Assembly (NCBI GenBank): GCA_913063255.1
Contig: CAJXYJ010000003.1
Location: 1-64,000, forward strand
Direction: 5' to 3'
Origin: an uncultured Flavobacteriales bacterium
Lineage (GTDB): Bacteria; Bacteroidota; Bacteroidia; Flavobacteriales; Flavobacteriaceae
DNA: 64,000 nt
Shown here in pieces: positions 48,935-59,805 of the stretch. A model generated the notes under the pieces. It ran no database searches. It saw nothing but the letters and a program-made list of their open reading frames with translations, and was not told the DNA's origin. Each line of letters starts with the position of its first letter. Within the stretch, counting starts at the first letter, position 1. The translations under genes and the position numbers were made by a program.

Positions 48935-49789
48935 TTATTTTAGCTTGTTATTTTTATAATAATTAATTAAACCATCAATAGGTCTTCTAATAATATTTCC
49001 TAACTCTAAATGATAGGGTTTCATGCATTCTTTGATTATATCTTCAGAATAGTGAGCAATAGAACCAATAAAATGAATCGGTACATTTTGCGACTCTTTA
49101 AAACAAAGGATTCTATACTCAATAAACTTTAACATACCTTCACTTATCAATTTGTAAAAATAGCCATTAACTTCTTTAGAAGTAAAAATAAATTCAGCAA
49201 AAGATGCCAAATACATATTTGGGTTATGTCTTTTATAGAGATGGTTTTTAATTTCGTCTGGATCCAAATTGAAACGTTTCTCGAAATCTAAAGCCAACTG
49301 GGTTGGCATTTTCTTATAAAAGTAATCGCGTAATAGTCTTTTTCCAAAGTAATTACCACTAGCCTCATCCATTAATGAATAGCCTAAAGATTCTATGCCC
49401 TTATGAATTTCCTTACCATCAAAATAACAACTGTTCGAACCAGTGCCGAGAATGCAGACAATACCAGGTTCAAGAGTAGCGGCGTAGACCGCTGCAACCA
49501 TATCCTCATTTATTGAAATTTTTGCAACTGGAAATATTTCGGAAAGAACATCTGTTAGTAATTTAATTGGAGTTTTTGTACCACACCCTGCACCATAAAA
49601 ATCTACAGCAGTAATCTGCTGTAAAAATGGTTGTAGATCTTTATTTGCAATTATACGCTCTTTTAGATTCTCCTCTGGAACAACTGCGGGATTTAGTCCT
49701 TTTGTCCTTGTTTTAAGTACTACATTTCCGTTCTTATCCAGTAAGATCCAGTCACATTTTGTAGAACCACCGTCAGTAATTAATATCAT
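48935..49789 (-). CDS. BadF/BadG-family kinase (N-acetylglucosamine kinase-like)
   Basis: ITDGGSTKCDWILLD; CILGTGSNSCYFDG. Confidence 0.88.
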   Translation of the reverse strand: MILITDGGSTKCDWILLDKNGNVVLKTRTKGLNPAVVPEENLKERIIANKDLQPFLQQITAVDFYGAGCGTKTPIKLLTDVLSEIFPVAKISINEDMVAAVYAATLEPGIVCILGTGSNSCYFDGKEIHKGIESLGYSLMDEASGNYFGKRLLRDYFYKKMPTQLALDFEKRFNLDPDEIKNHLYKRHNPNMYLASFAEFIFTSKEVNGYFYKLISEGMLKFIEYRILCFKESQNVPIHFIGSIAHYSEDIIKECMKPYHLELGNIIRRPIDGLINYYKNNKLK

Positions 49790-49791
49790 AT

Positions 49792-50787
<996 letters not shown>

Positions 50788-50804
50788 TTATTTTTTTTGT
50801 TTAT

Positions 50805-51791
50805 TTATATGGAGGTAATATCTGCCACTCTTAGTAAATCAGTATCAATCTCATTATCCCCTTTTATAGCATCTGTAAAAGGTACAGATACAATTTTATT
50901 ATTATTAATTCCTACCATCACATTAGTTTCTCCTCTTAATAATGCATCTATTGCACTAACTCCTAATCTACTTGCAAATACTCTGTCTCTGCAGCTTGGT
51001 GTTCCTCCCCTTTGCACATGTCCCAATACCGTAACCCTCACTTCATATCCTTTTAGATTATTTTCAATATATTCAGCAACATCAAATATGTTTTTACCTA
51101 CTTTATCTCCTTCAGAAACAACTACAATACTAGATGTTTTTCCAGATTTCTTATTCCTTTTTAGGGATTCTACAAGACGTTCTCTACCCATATTTTGTTC
51201 CGGAATTAAGATCACTTCTGCTCCAGAACCAATACCAGCACTTAATGCCAAATCCCCTGCATCTCGACCCATCACTTCCACTAAAAATATTCGATTGTGT
51301 GAATGTGCAGTATCTCTAATTTTATCGATTGCAGAAACCACTGTATTTAACGCTGTATCGTAACCAATTGTATAATCTGTACCATTTATGTCGTTATCAA
51401 TAGTTCCTGGAAGCCCAATAACTGGTATATCATATTCTTCTAGAAAAGCTATAGCTCCACTAAAAGTACCATCACCACCAATAACTACTAATGCATCAAT
51501 TTCAGCTTCTTTTAAATTATTAAAAGCAATTTTTCGCCCTTCCTTGGTTCTAAATTCTGGGGATCGAGCAGATTTTAAAAAGGTTCCTCCTCTATTGATT
51601 AGATTTTTTACCGAACGAGCATTAAGTGCTTTAAAATCCCCTTCAATCAAGCCCTCATAACCTCTATAAATACCAACACATTCTAGATTATGGTAAACAC
51701 TAGATCGCACTACAGCACGAATAGCAGCATTCATTCCAGGAGAGTCTCCTCCGCTAGTTAAAACGCCAATTTTTTTTATATTATATTTCAT
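50805..51791 (-). CDS. pfkA: 6-phosphofructokinase
   Basis: IGVLTSGGDSPGMNAAIRAVVR; GLPGTIDNDINGTDYTIGYDTA. Confidence 0.98.
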   Translation of the reverse strand: MKYNIKKIGVLTSGGDSPGMNAAIRAVVRSSVYHNLECVGIYRGYEGLIEGDFKALNARSVKNLINRGGTFLKSARSPEFRTKEGRKIAFNNLKEAEIDALVVIGGDGTFSGAIAFLEEYDIPVIGLPGTIDNDINGTDYTIGYDTALNTVVSAIDKIRDTAHSHNRIFLVEVMGRDAGDLALSAGIGSGAEVILIPEQNMGRERLVESLKRNKKSGKTSSIVVVSEGDKVGKNIFDVAEYIENNLKGYEVRVTVLGHVQRGGTPSCRDRVFASRLGVSAIDALLRGETNVMVGINNNKIVSVPFTDAIKGDNEIDTDLLRVADITSI

Positions 51792-51879
51792 TTATTCAAT
51801 TCTTATGTTAAATGCTTTTAGACAAAAAATGAAATGTTTTTTGATAAAATGCACTTAAAATTTTAATAAATATATCTTT

Positions 51880-53463
51880 TTATTTGAAATAGACATAAGT
51901 TCCTATTACAATAATACAAATTATTAGTCCTGATACTTTAACATATTTCCATGGAGTTATGTCAACTTGCTCAGTATATTTTTGCCAATACACAGGAGTT
52001 CTTGGTTTAAAATATCCTATTACTAACATTATAATTACATTAAAAACAAACAAAATAGCCATTACATGTAAGAAATGCGGATAATTTTCTTCTCCAAAAT
52101 AAGGTTTCAAAAGAAACTGACTTATAGAATAAAGGATTACGCCTGAAAAAAGGGCAACTTTTGCTGCTAAAGCTGGTACTTTTTTAGTAAGATACCCTAC
52201 TACTATTATTGTTAATATTGGAATACTATAACAACCATTTACTTCTTGTAAATAACCAAATAACCCATCAGGTGCATTTGCTATTAAAGGAGCAATAAAC
52301 ATGGATAAGAAAGCTAAAAATACGCCAAATAATTTTCCATATTTAACGATCGTTTTTTCGTTTGCCTCCTTATTAATATATTCTTTATAAATGTCTAATC
52401 CAAAAAGTGTAACGGAACTATTTAAAGCACTATTAAAGGAACTTAAAATTGCTCCAAACAATACTGCAGCAAAAAATCCAACTAAATATGTAGGAAGTAC
52501 TTCTTTTACTAATCTTGGGTATGCTTCATCTGCATTCGTTAAATCTCCATTAAATAAATAGAATGCAATTATTCCTGGCAAAACAACAATTAATGGTCCT
52601 AATATTTTAATCCCGGCAGCAAGCATTAATCCTTTTTGTCCTTCTTTTAAATTTTTTGCAGCTAAGCCCCTTTGAATGATTGCTTGATTTGTACCCCAAT
52701 AAAATAATTGAACTAACATCATCCCTGTAAAGATTGTAGCAAATGGAATTGAAGAATTTGAATCCCCAATAGCATTAAATTTTTCAGGTACTTCTCGTGT
52801 TAATACATTTATACCTTCAAGAACACTTCCTTTACCTATTGCTAACAAGCCGAAAAAGGGAATCATTAGTCCTCCAATTAGAAGGCCAATTCCATTAATA
52901 GTATCAGAAACTGCAACAGCTTTTAAACCCCCAAAAATAGCATATATTGACCCTATTATTCCTAAGCTCCAAACAGTTACCCATAAGGCTTGAGTATCTG
53001 AAATTCCTAAAACTTCAGGAATGTCAAACATAGTGTTAATAGCTAAAGCTCCAGAGTATAAAACAATAGGTAGCAATACAACTACATATCCAGATAAAAA
53101 TAGAACAGATGTAATTGTTTTAGTTGTTTTATCATAACGACGTTCTAAAAAAGTAGGTATGGTAGTTATCCCTCCTTTTAGGTATCTAGGTAATAATAAA
53201 ATAGCTGTTATTACAATTGCTATAGCCGCAAGAGTTTCCCAAGCCATAACTAATATTCCTTCAGAATATGCTTGTCCATTAAGCCCAACTATTTGTTCAG
53301 TAGAAAGATTTGTAAGTAATAAAGACCCTGCTATTACTCCAGCTGTAAGGCTTCTACCGCCTAAAAAATAGCCGTCTGTAGTTTCTTCATTTGTCTTTCT
53401 TGTTTTAAAATATGAAATAATAGCAACTAAAAAGGTAAATGCAATAAAAGATAATATAGCCAT
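51880..53463 (-). CDS. Sodium:solute symporter (SSS/SGLT-like sugar transporter)
   Basis: GGRSLTAGVIAGSLLLTNLSTEQIVGLNGQAY; multi-TM. Confidence 0.92.
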   Translation of the reverse strand: MAILSFIAFTFLVAIISYFKTRKTNEETTDGYFLGGRSLTAGVIAGSLLLTNLSTEQIVGLNGQAYSEGILVMAWETLAAIAIVITAILLLPRYLKGGITTIPTFLERRYDKTTKTITSVLFLSGYVVVLLPIVLYSGALAINTMFDIPEVLGISDTQALWVTVWSLGIIGSIYAIFGGLKAVAVSDTINGIGLLIGGLMIPFFGLLAIGKGSVLEGINVLTREVPEKFNAIGDSNSSIPFATIFTGMMLVQLFYWGTNQAIIQRGLAAKNLKEGQKGLMLAAGIKILGPLIVVLPGIIAFYLFNGDLTNADEAYPRLVKEVLPTYLVGFFAAVLFGAILSSFNSALNSSVTLFGLDIYKEYINKEANEKTIVKYGKLFGVFLAFLSMFIAPLIANAPDGLFGYLQEVNGCYSIPILTIIVVGYLTKKVPALAAKVALFSGVILYSISQFLLKPYFGEENYPHFLHVMAILFVFNVIIMLVIGYFKPRTPVYWQKYTEQVDITPWKYVKVSGLIICIIVIGTYVYFK

Positions 53464-53502
53464 ATGAGATTTGTTAGGTTAGAGCGATGTTTTTAAAAGA
53501 AA

Positions 53503-53533
53503 CAACTTGTCTGAAAAAATATCGGACAAGTTG
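53503..53533 (-). terminator. Hairpin terminator of the PUL operon upstream segment
   Basis: CAACTTGTC...GACAAGTTG with T-rich flank. Confidence 0.65.
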
Positions 53534-53573
53534 CTTCTTTTCAAAAACTAAATTAAAAACTAAAAAAATTCTT

Positions 53574-54875
53574 TTATTGTTTGATAAGCTTTACAGTTTT
53601 ATTTCCTGTTTCAGTAGATACGATTACGAAATATATACCATTGTCTAAATTAGCCATCCCCAAAGAGAAGTTGTTTGAAACTGGAGATGCATTCTTTACC
53701 ATTTGTCCAACAATATTGTAAACTGCAATATTCATAATTTGCTCATCTGACTGAATATTTACGTTATTAACAGTTGGATTAGGATAGATAGAAACATTAA
53801 TTTTATTAAATTCATTAATCCCTAAAGTACCGGCAGCAACAACAACACTTCCTAAGGTTGCCTCATCCGCAGGGTTTGCATTTAATCCGGTTACCTGGAA
53901 GCCATATTGAACAATTGCATCTGCAGGTTCAACATTGGTATATGATACCGAAAAGTTAGTTCCAGCTCCAGTCAATGGAGCAAATTCCTCTTTTACAACT
54001 GAAAAGTCAGCATTGAAGACTTTAATAAAAGCACGAGCAACATATGGTGCATAAACCATCGTTGCATTTAAAGTGCCACCACCTAAAACCTCAGCAATAA
54101 TAGCTTCACCATCAACGTCAGATACCATTAATGAAGGAATTGTAACATCATCTCCAACTACACCGCCTCCCATTTCAATTATAGGATCTGGGTTATTGTT
54201 CACCACAATAACAGCGATTGCGCCTTCATTTTCAGCAGCTAACACCTTAACTCCAAACTCGCATGCTCCACGTCTTAAAATTGCGATCTTTCCAGCCAAG
54301 GAAGCACCATTAGTAATTGTCTCACAAGCATCATTCGGATCAGTACCCCCGTCAGCATCATCATCAATTACGACTGCCGTGTCTGCAGTTATTGGTGTAG
54401 ATGTAAATGCTCCTCCAAATAGTGCTGCTACTGCAGAATAATTACCTGCTAAAGGTCCATTATTTACACTAAACATAAGATATCCAGATCCTTCTAATGT
54501 ATTGGAAGTAACGTTACCTTCAAAAGTAAGTTCACTACCAACTAATGAAGCGTCTTCAACATACGTATTTCCTTCAAAAGTTTTGTTTCCAAGAAGTGTT
54601 CCTTGATCAACCCAATACGGATCAGCTGGGTTATCCGCATATGTGTTAAAATTAGGCTGAAGAGTTAAGGTATTTGTTCCTGCGTCCACTACCGTTTTTA
54701 AGTCAATAACTCCCCATTCTGATCCCCATAAATATACTCCACCATTTGCAGGTGTTTCAAATACATTTGCATAGCCATTTTGCACAGCATTTGCATCTAC
54801 AGTTACTGTATTTTGAGCTATACCTAAAGAAGTAAAGCTAAATACTAAAGCGATTAAAAGATAATTTTTTTTCAT
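53574..54875 (-). CDS. T9SS-secreted PA-domain protein
   Basis: GKIAILRRGACEFGVKVLAAENEGAIAVIVVNN; C-terminal sorting domain. Confidence 0.88.
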   Translation of the reverse strand: MKKNYLLIALVFSFTSLGIAQNTVTVDANAVQNGYANVFETPANGGVYLWGSEWGVIDLKTVVDAGTNTLTLQPNFNTYADNPADPYWVDQGTLLGNKTFEGNTYVEDASLVGSELTFEGNVTSNTLEGSGYLMFSVNNGPLAGNYSAVAALFGGAFTSTPITADTAVVIDDDADGGTDPNDACETITNGASLAGKIAILRRGACEFGVKVLAAENEGAIAVIVVNNNPDPIIEMGGGVVGDDVTIPSLMVSDVDGEAIIAEVLGGGTLNATMVYAPYVARAFIKVFNADFSVVKEEFAPLTGAGTNFSVSYTNVEPADAIVQYGFQVTGLNANPADEATLGSVVVAAGTLGINEFNKINVSIYPNPTVNNVNIQSDEQIMNIAVYNIVGQMVKNASPVSNNFSLGMANLDNGIYFVIVSTETGNKTVKLIKQ

Positions 54876-55010
54876 GATTTTAAAATTTAAATTAATATAT
54901 ATAATATTTTTTTAAATAACTAGTAATTAAAGTGTTATAATTAATATTATCAAATATAAGAGTGGATAAGTTATAGAAATATGATAAATGTCATTCTAAT
55001 ATTATTTTCT

Positions 55011-55817
55011 TTATTCTTTTAATAGTTTTATTATTCTAATACCCTTTTCAGAAAATATGTGAACCAAGTAAATTCCTGATTTTAATCCATTCATATTTAA
55101 TGAAATTTCTAAACTATTTGGTTGAAGTGATCGAACATTCTGACCAAAAAGATTATAGATTTTTAATTGAGTTATTGTTTCTTCAGTTTTTAAATTCCAT
55201 ACCGTCTTTACAGGATTAGGATAAGATATAATGGATTGTAATTCATTTTCATTTACTCCCAAAGAAGCTCCAAAAGAAATATTGTCAAAATATATTACAT
55301 CATCGGCTTCACGATCTATAAAATCTGGAAAAATCACGATTTGATCCAACCCTGTTGTTTCTCCTAGTCCTATATAACTTGAAAAATCGATACTGATAAG
55401 TTCCCATTGATTAACGACTGTGTTTGCTAATTTTAATTCCATTTGAGCACCACCAGAAGGAGTGACATATTTAATTCCTATATCACTAATTTTAGTTTTA
55501 TAGACCATTATATTAACTATAGCATTGCTTACATTCAAATCGAAAGTTCCTATATCAGCACCATGCATTGACTCAACTCCTGCCCATGGCATTCCTAAAT
55601 CCAAAGCTGTGAATTTTGCTACAGTTGTAGATGTATTAATCCCTGAAGGGTCTGGATTAGCTACTATTTCAAGAGGAGGGTTTGATTCATTTTCAAAAAC
55701 AGTCCACGTCCAATTATCACCAAATTCACCTGGTTCAAAAGTAACAGGTGCATTTTGTGCTAAACCTGTTGTGAAAATTAATAATGTTATATATAATATA
55801 TAAATTGAATATCTCAT
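55011..55817 (-). CDS. T9SS-secreted CBM-like protein
   Basis: One copy of a module similar to that in 59806-61827; ISYPNPVKTVWNL...GIRIIKLLKE. Confidence 0.75.
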   Translation of the reverse strand: MRYSIYILYITLLIFTTGLAQNAPVTFEPGEFGDNWTWTVFENESNPPLEIVANPDPSGINTSTTVAKFTALDLGMPWAGVESMHGADIGTFDLNVSNAIVNIMVYKTKISDIGIKYVTPSGGAQMELKLANTVVNQWELISIDFSSYIGLGETTGLDQIVIFPDFIDREADDVIYFDNISFGASLGVNENELQSIISYPNPVKTVWNLKTEETITQLKIYNLFGQNVRSLQPNSLEISLNMNGLKSGIYLVHIFSEKGIRIIKLLKE

Positions 55818-55820
55818 AAG

Positions 55821-58121
55821 CTATTTAAGTTCAAAATTTATTTTATTAGTAGTTTCAGAACTACCTCCTACAAAAACTTCGAATTCCCCATTTTCTAGAA
55901 GCCATTCTCCATTATTATCATAAAAACCTAATTCCTTATCGGTAAGCACAAAATTTATAGTTTTTATTTCTCCGGGATCTAATTCCAACAATTCGAATCC
56001 TTTTAACTCTTTAACTGGTCTTGTTATACTTGCATATTTATCTCTAATGTAAAGTTGTATAACTTCCTTACCTTTTCGTTTTCCTGTATTTGTGATATCT
56101 ACGCTTACTTTTATTTTTTGATTTGAGTTATAAGAGTTCACAATTTTTATATCACTATAGTTAAAAGTTGTATAACTTAATCCATAACCAAAAGGATATA
56201 AGGGTGTATTTTCTTCATCACTATAATGAGACCAAAAAACAATTTCTGGTCCAGGTGAATTTGGTCTTCCCGTATTTTTATAATTATAATACAAAGGAAC
56301 TTGTCCTATATTTCTTGGAAATGTCATAGGTAATTTACCACTAGGATTGTAATCACCATAGAGTACTTTTGCAATTGCATGGCCACTTTGAGTCCCTAAT
56401 TGCCAAGCTTCCACTATGGCCGGTATATTTTTATCAGCCCAGTTAATTGCAAGAGGTCTTCCGTTATTAAGCACTAAAACGATATTTTTATTTACTTTGA
56501 ATATTTCTTCAAGAAGTTCTTGTTGTACACCAGGTAATTCCAAAGAAGTTCTACTTCTTCCTTCACCACTTTGAAAACCATGCTCTCCTAAAACCATTAC
56601 TACTATGTCGGCACTATTTGCAACTCTTATAGCTTCTTTAAACTCACTTTTATTAGTAGTATTAATTTTTAATTCTGAAACAAATTCTGTTTTACCAATG
56701 GTTAAATCAGCTCCTTTTGAGAAAGTAATTAAATTTCCATTATATTCACTCATACCTTCCAATACAGAAACAGCAGTATGGTCATCAGCAGCAATTCTCC
56801 AACTGCCAAGTGGACTTGTTTTATCTGAAGCTAATGCTCCAATTATTGCTATCTTTTGCCCTTCTTTTTTTAAGGGAAGAAGATCTCCTTCATTTTTGAG
56901 AAGGACTATAGATTTTTTAGCAATATCTAAAGCTGCATCATTTATTTTTTTACTTCCTGTGATTTCTTTTTCTCTTTCTAAATCACAATACCTATAAGGG
57001 TCTTCAAATAAACCTAGTTCAAACTTTACTTTTAGAATTCTTCTAACTGCATCATCGATAAGTTGTATATCTACTTTATCAGTATCTACCAGGTTTTTTA
57101 GATGGCTTACGTATAGATAAGATTCCATATCCATATCTGAGCCTGCCTTTAAGGCAATTTCAGCAGCATGAGCTCCATCTTTAGCATGACCATGGGCAAT
57201 CATTTCTGTTATGGAACCCCAATCAGAAACAACAAAACCATTATAGTCCCATTGCTCTTTTAATATATCTCTTTGTAAGTATGAATTCCCCGTTGCAGGA
57301 ACACCATTTAATTCATTAAATGAATTCATAAATGTTTTAACTCCAGCATTTTTAGCAGCAATAAATGGTGGGAAGACCATATTATATAATGTTGAAGTTC
57401 CTATATCTACTGTATTATAATCTCTACCCCCTTCCACAAATCCATAGGCTGCAAAATGTTTTGCACAAGCTGCAATGGTGAAGTTTGAATTAAGTTCATC
57501 ACCTTGAAATCCATTTATTCTTGCAGTTGCTATTTTACTACCTAAAAAAGGGTCTTCTCCGGCTCCTTCCATAACTCGTCCCCATCTTGCATCTCTTGAA
57601 ATATCAATCATAGGTGCAAATGTCCAGTTTATTCCAGCAGCAGAGGATTCAAGCGCAGCCATGGCTGCAGATTTTTGAATCGCTTCTAAGTCCCAACTTG
57701 CAGCTTCAGCAATAGGTATTGGGCTTATTGTTTTATAACCATGTATAACATCAAATCCTATTATTAAAGGAATACCTAATCTTGATTCTTCAACTGCCAC
57801 TTTTTGAACTGCCATAACATCTTTTACTCCCCGGACATTTAGCATAGAACCTACCAGGCCATTTTTTAAATCTTTATATTTTTTTTCAGCATCACCTCCT
57901 TTTGGTGCAGGGCCTGTAAAATCCCAAAAGCCATTGTATTGATTCATCTGGCCAATTTTTTCTTCTAAGGTCATTTTAGATAGAAGATTCTCAACTTTTT
58001 GATCAATCACAGTAACTTCTTGCGTTTCATTTTCATTTGAGAATAAATTAGTACAAGACCAAAAGATTATGAGTATCCCTACAAAAAATGATGCTATTTT
58101 TATTTTTTTTAAAATTCTCAT
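55821..58121 (-). CDS. GH3 beta-glucosidase
   Basis: MTLEEKIGQMNQ; GFVVSDWGSITEM; C-terminal Fn3-like domain. Confidence 0.97.
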   Translation of the reverse strand: MRILKKIKIASFFVGILIIFWSCTNLFSNENETQEVTVIDQKVENLLSKMTLEEKIGQMNQYNGFWDFTGPAPKGGDAEKKYKDLKNGLVGSMLNVRGVKDVMAVQKVAVEESRLGIPLIIGFDVIHGYKTISPIPIAEAASWDLEAIQKSAAMAALESSAAGINWTFAPMIDISRDARWGRVMEGAGEDPFLGSKIATARINGFQGDELNSNFTIAACAKHFAAYGFVEGGRDYNTVDIGTSTLYNMVFPPFIAAKNAGVKTFMNSFNELNGVPATGNSYLQRDILKEQWDYNGFVVSDWGSITEMIAHGHAKDGAHAAEIALKAGSDMDMESYLYVSHLKNLVDTDKVDIQLIDDAVRRILKVKFELGLFEDPYRYCDLEREKEITGSKKINDAALDIAKKSIVLLKNEGDLLPLKKEGQKIAIIGALASDKTSPLGSWRIAADDHTAVSVLEGMSEYNGNLITFSKGADLTIGKTEFVSELKINTTNKSEFKEAIRVANSADIVVMVLGEHGFQSGEGRSRTSLELPGVQQELLEEIFKVNKNIVLVLNNGRPLAINWADKNIPAIVEAWQLGTQSGHAIAKVLYGDYNPSGKLPMTFPRNIGQVPLYYNYKNTGRPNSPGPEIVFWSHYSDEENTPLYPFGYGLSYTTFNYSDIKIVNSYNSNQKIKVSVDITNTGKRKGKEVIQLYIRDKYASITRPVKELKGFELLELDPGEIKTINFVLTDKELGFYDNNGEWLLENGEFEVFVGGSSETTNKINFELK

Positions 58122-59800
58122 TATTGGTATACTCTTATATAATCAATTTCCATACTTGATTGTTCAAATGAAGGGTCGATATTACCTCCAAAAGTGCCTC
58201 CCATTGCTACATTAAGCAGTAAGAAAAAATCTTGATTAAAAGGAACATTAGCGTTATTTGAAAAAGTGTGATATTGTTCTCCATCAACTAAAAAGTTAAT
58301 AGAAGATTCTGTCCATTGAATTTCATAATTGTAAAATTCTGTTGAGACATTAGGTATTGAAATGGTGTTTCCATTACCATTTCCTCCTGAGTTTCCTGGA
58401 TAATGTAAGGTTCCATGGATAGTGTTTTGGTTGTTTCCTATATGTTCAACAATATCTATTTCGCCACAATCGGGCCATCCTACCTCATCAATATTTGAAC
58501 CTAACATCCATATTGCTGGCCAAGTACCACCTCCTTCAGGAAATTTAGCTCTTACTACAACTCTTCCGTATTTAAATTCAAATTTTTCTTTACTTTTTAA
58601 TCTCGACGATGTATAATTACTGCCTTCATAGGCTTCAGCGATTGCAGTAATTTTTAAAATTCCGTTCTCTACTACTACATTTTCAGTTCTATCTGTATAA
58701 TATTGAGCTTCTTGATTTCCCCAACCATTATCACCAGTTCCAATGTCGTAATCCCAAATATCCCCACAAGGAGCACCGTCTATGTCAAATTCTTCTGCCC
58801 ATACTAAAGTAAGATTATCACCAGATCCAACTTCGCCTGTTTCTCCATTACAATCATCGCCTCCCTCTGAATTATTTGTAGTAAATTTTTGATACCAAGC
58901 TAGTGTCGCTCCTGAAGGTTCGGTTTGAATTACACGAACATGTATTTCAGTTTCTGAAATAGATAATATTTCATAGTCATTATTTCCTAAGAAATAACTT
59001 AAAATATTATCTTGAATTGCAAAAGAAGTTTGCGTAGATAAATCTTCAGAAATTCCAGATATTGAAGGAGAAAAACTAACAGTGTTAATCCCAGAAGTAT
59101 CATATTCATAACAAGTATCTTCACTTGGATTTGGTAATCCTAATTCACCTTCAACTTCTAATCTATGAAAATAAGTGTTGCCTAGGTTTAATAATTCAAA
59201 AGTTACATTTTCGTTTTCATCTTGTGTAAATATTAATTCATCTTCATAAAGACAACCTACATCTTCTTTCTCAAATGGCGAAGCTGCATAGTAGCTTGGG
59301 TCAACTGTATCAATAGGTCCAACACCAAGATGTGCCGGTACAGGAGCATTCCAATACCATGTTTTAGAACTTGATTCACCCCCAGTCAACATGTTTTTAA
59401 TCTCAATTGGATTAAAATCACTATATACCTCAACATTTGTTGTTTTTGAAGAACTAATACCTCCTCTTCCTGAAGCTATCACAGTAACTGGATATGTATT
59501 TAAACCATTTTGGGTAAATCTATGTGCACTATTTCCTGATGGAGAAACTGTATTTCCTGTACCATCTCCAAAATTGTATTGGAAAGTAATTGCATTATCT
59601 GCTGATGCAATAAAATTAACAAAACCGGTTCCATCCCCATTTGGATTTGAAGAATCTTGACCTATGATATCATAGTCTATGCTCAGATTGGTCGGGGCTA
59701 AAATTTCCCCAAAATCTTGATCTTCATCTTGGCAAGAAATAAATCCAATAAATAATAGAATGGAAATGCCATATTTTAATTTATGCTTAAGATTTTTCAT
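58121..59800 (-). CDS. GH16 endo-beta-glucanase (laminarinase-like) with PKD domain, lipoprotein
   Basis: CGEIDIVEHIGNN GH16 catalytic motif; PKD-like FQYNFGDGTG. Confidence 0.95.
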   Translation of the reverse strand: MKNLKHKLKYGISILLFIGFISCQDEDQDFGEILAPTNLSIDYDIIGQDSSNPNGDGTGFVNFIASADNAITFQYNFGDGTGNTVSPSGNSAHRFTQNGLNTYPVTVIASGRGGISSSKTTNVEVYSDFNPIEIKNMLTGGESSSKTWYWNAPVPAHLGVGPIDTVDPSYYAASPFEKEDVGCLYEDELIFTQDENENVTFELLNLGNTYFHRLEVEGELGLPNPSEDTCYEYDTSGINTVSFSPSISGISEDLSTQTSFAIQDNILSYFLGNNDYEILSISETEIHVRVIQTEPSGATLAWYQKFTTNNSEGGDDCNGETGEVGSGDNLTLVWAEEFDIDGAPCGDIWDYDIGTGDNGWGNQEAQYYTDRTENVVVENGILKITAIAEAYEGSNYTSSRLKSKEKFEFKYGRVVVRAKFPEGGGTWPAIWMLGSNIDEVGWPDCGEIDIVEHIGNNQNTIHGTLHYPGNSGGNGNGNTISIPNVSTEFYNYEIQWTESSINFLVDGEQYHTFSNNANVPFNQDFFLLLNVAMGGTFGGNIDPSFEQSSMEIDYIRVYQ

Positions 59801-59805
59801 AGCTT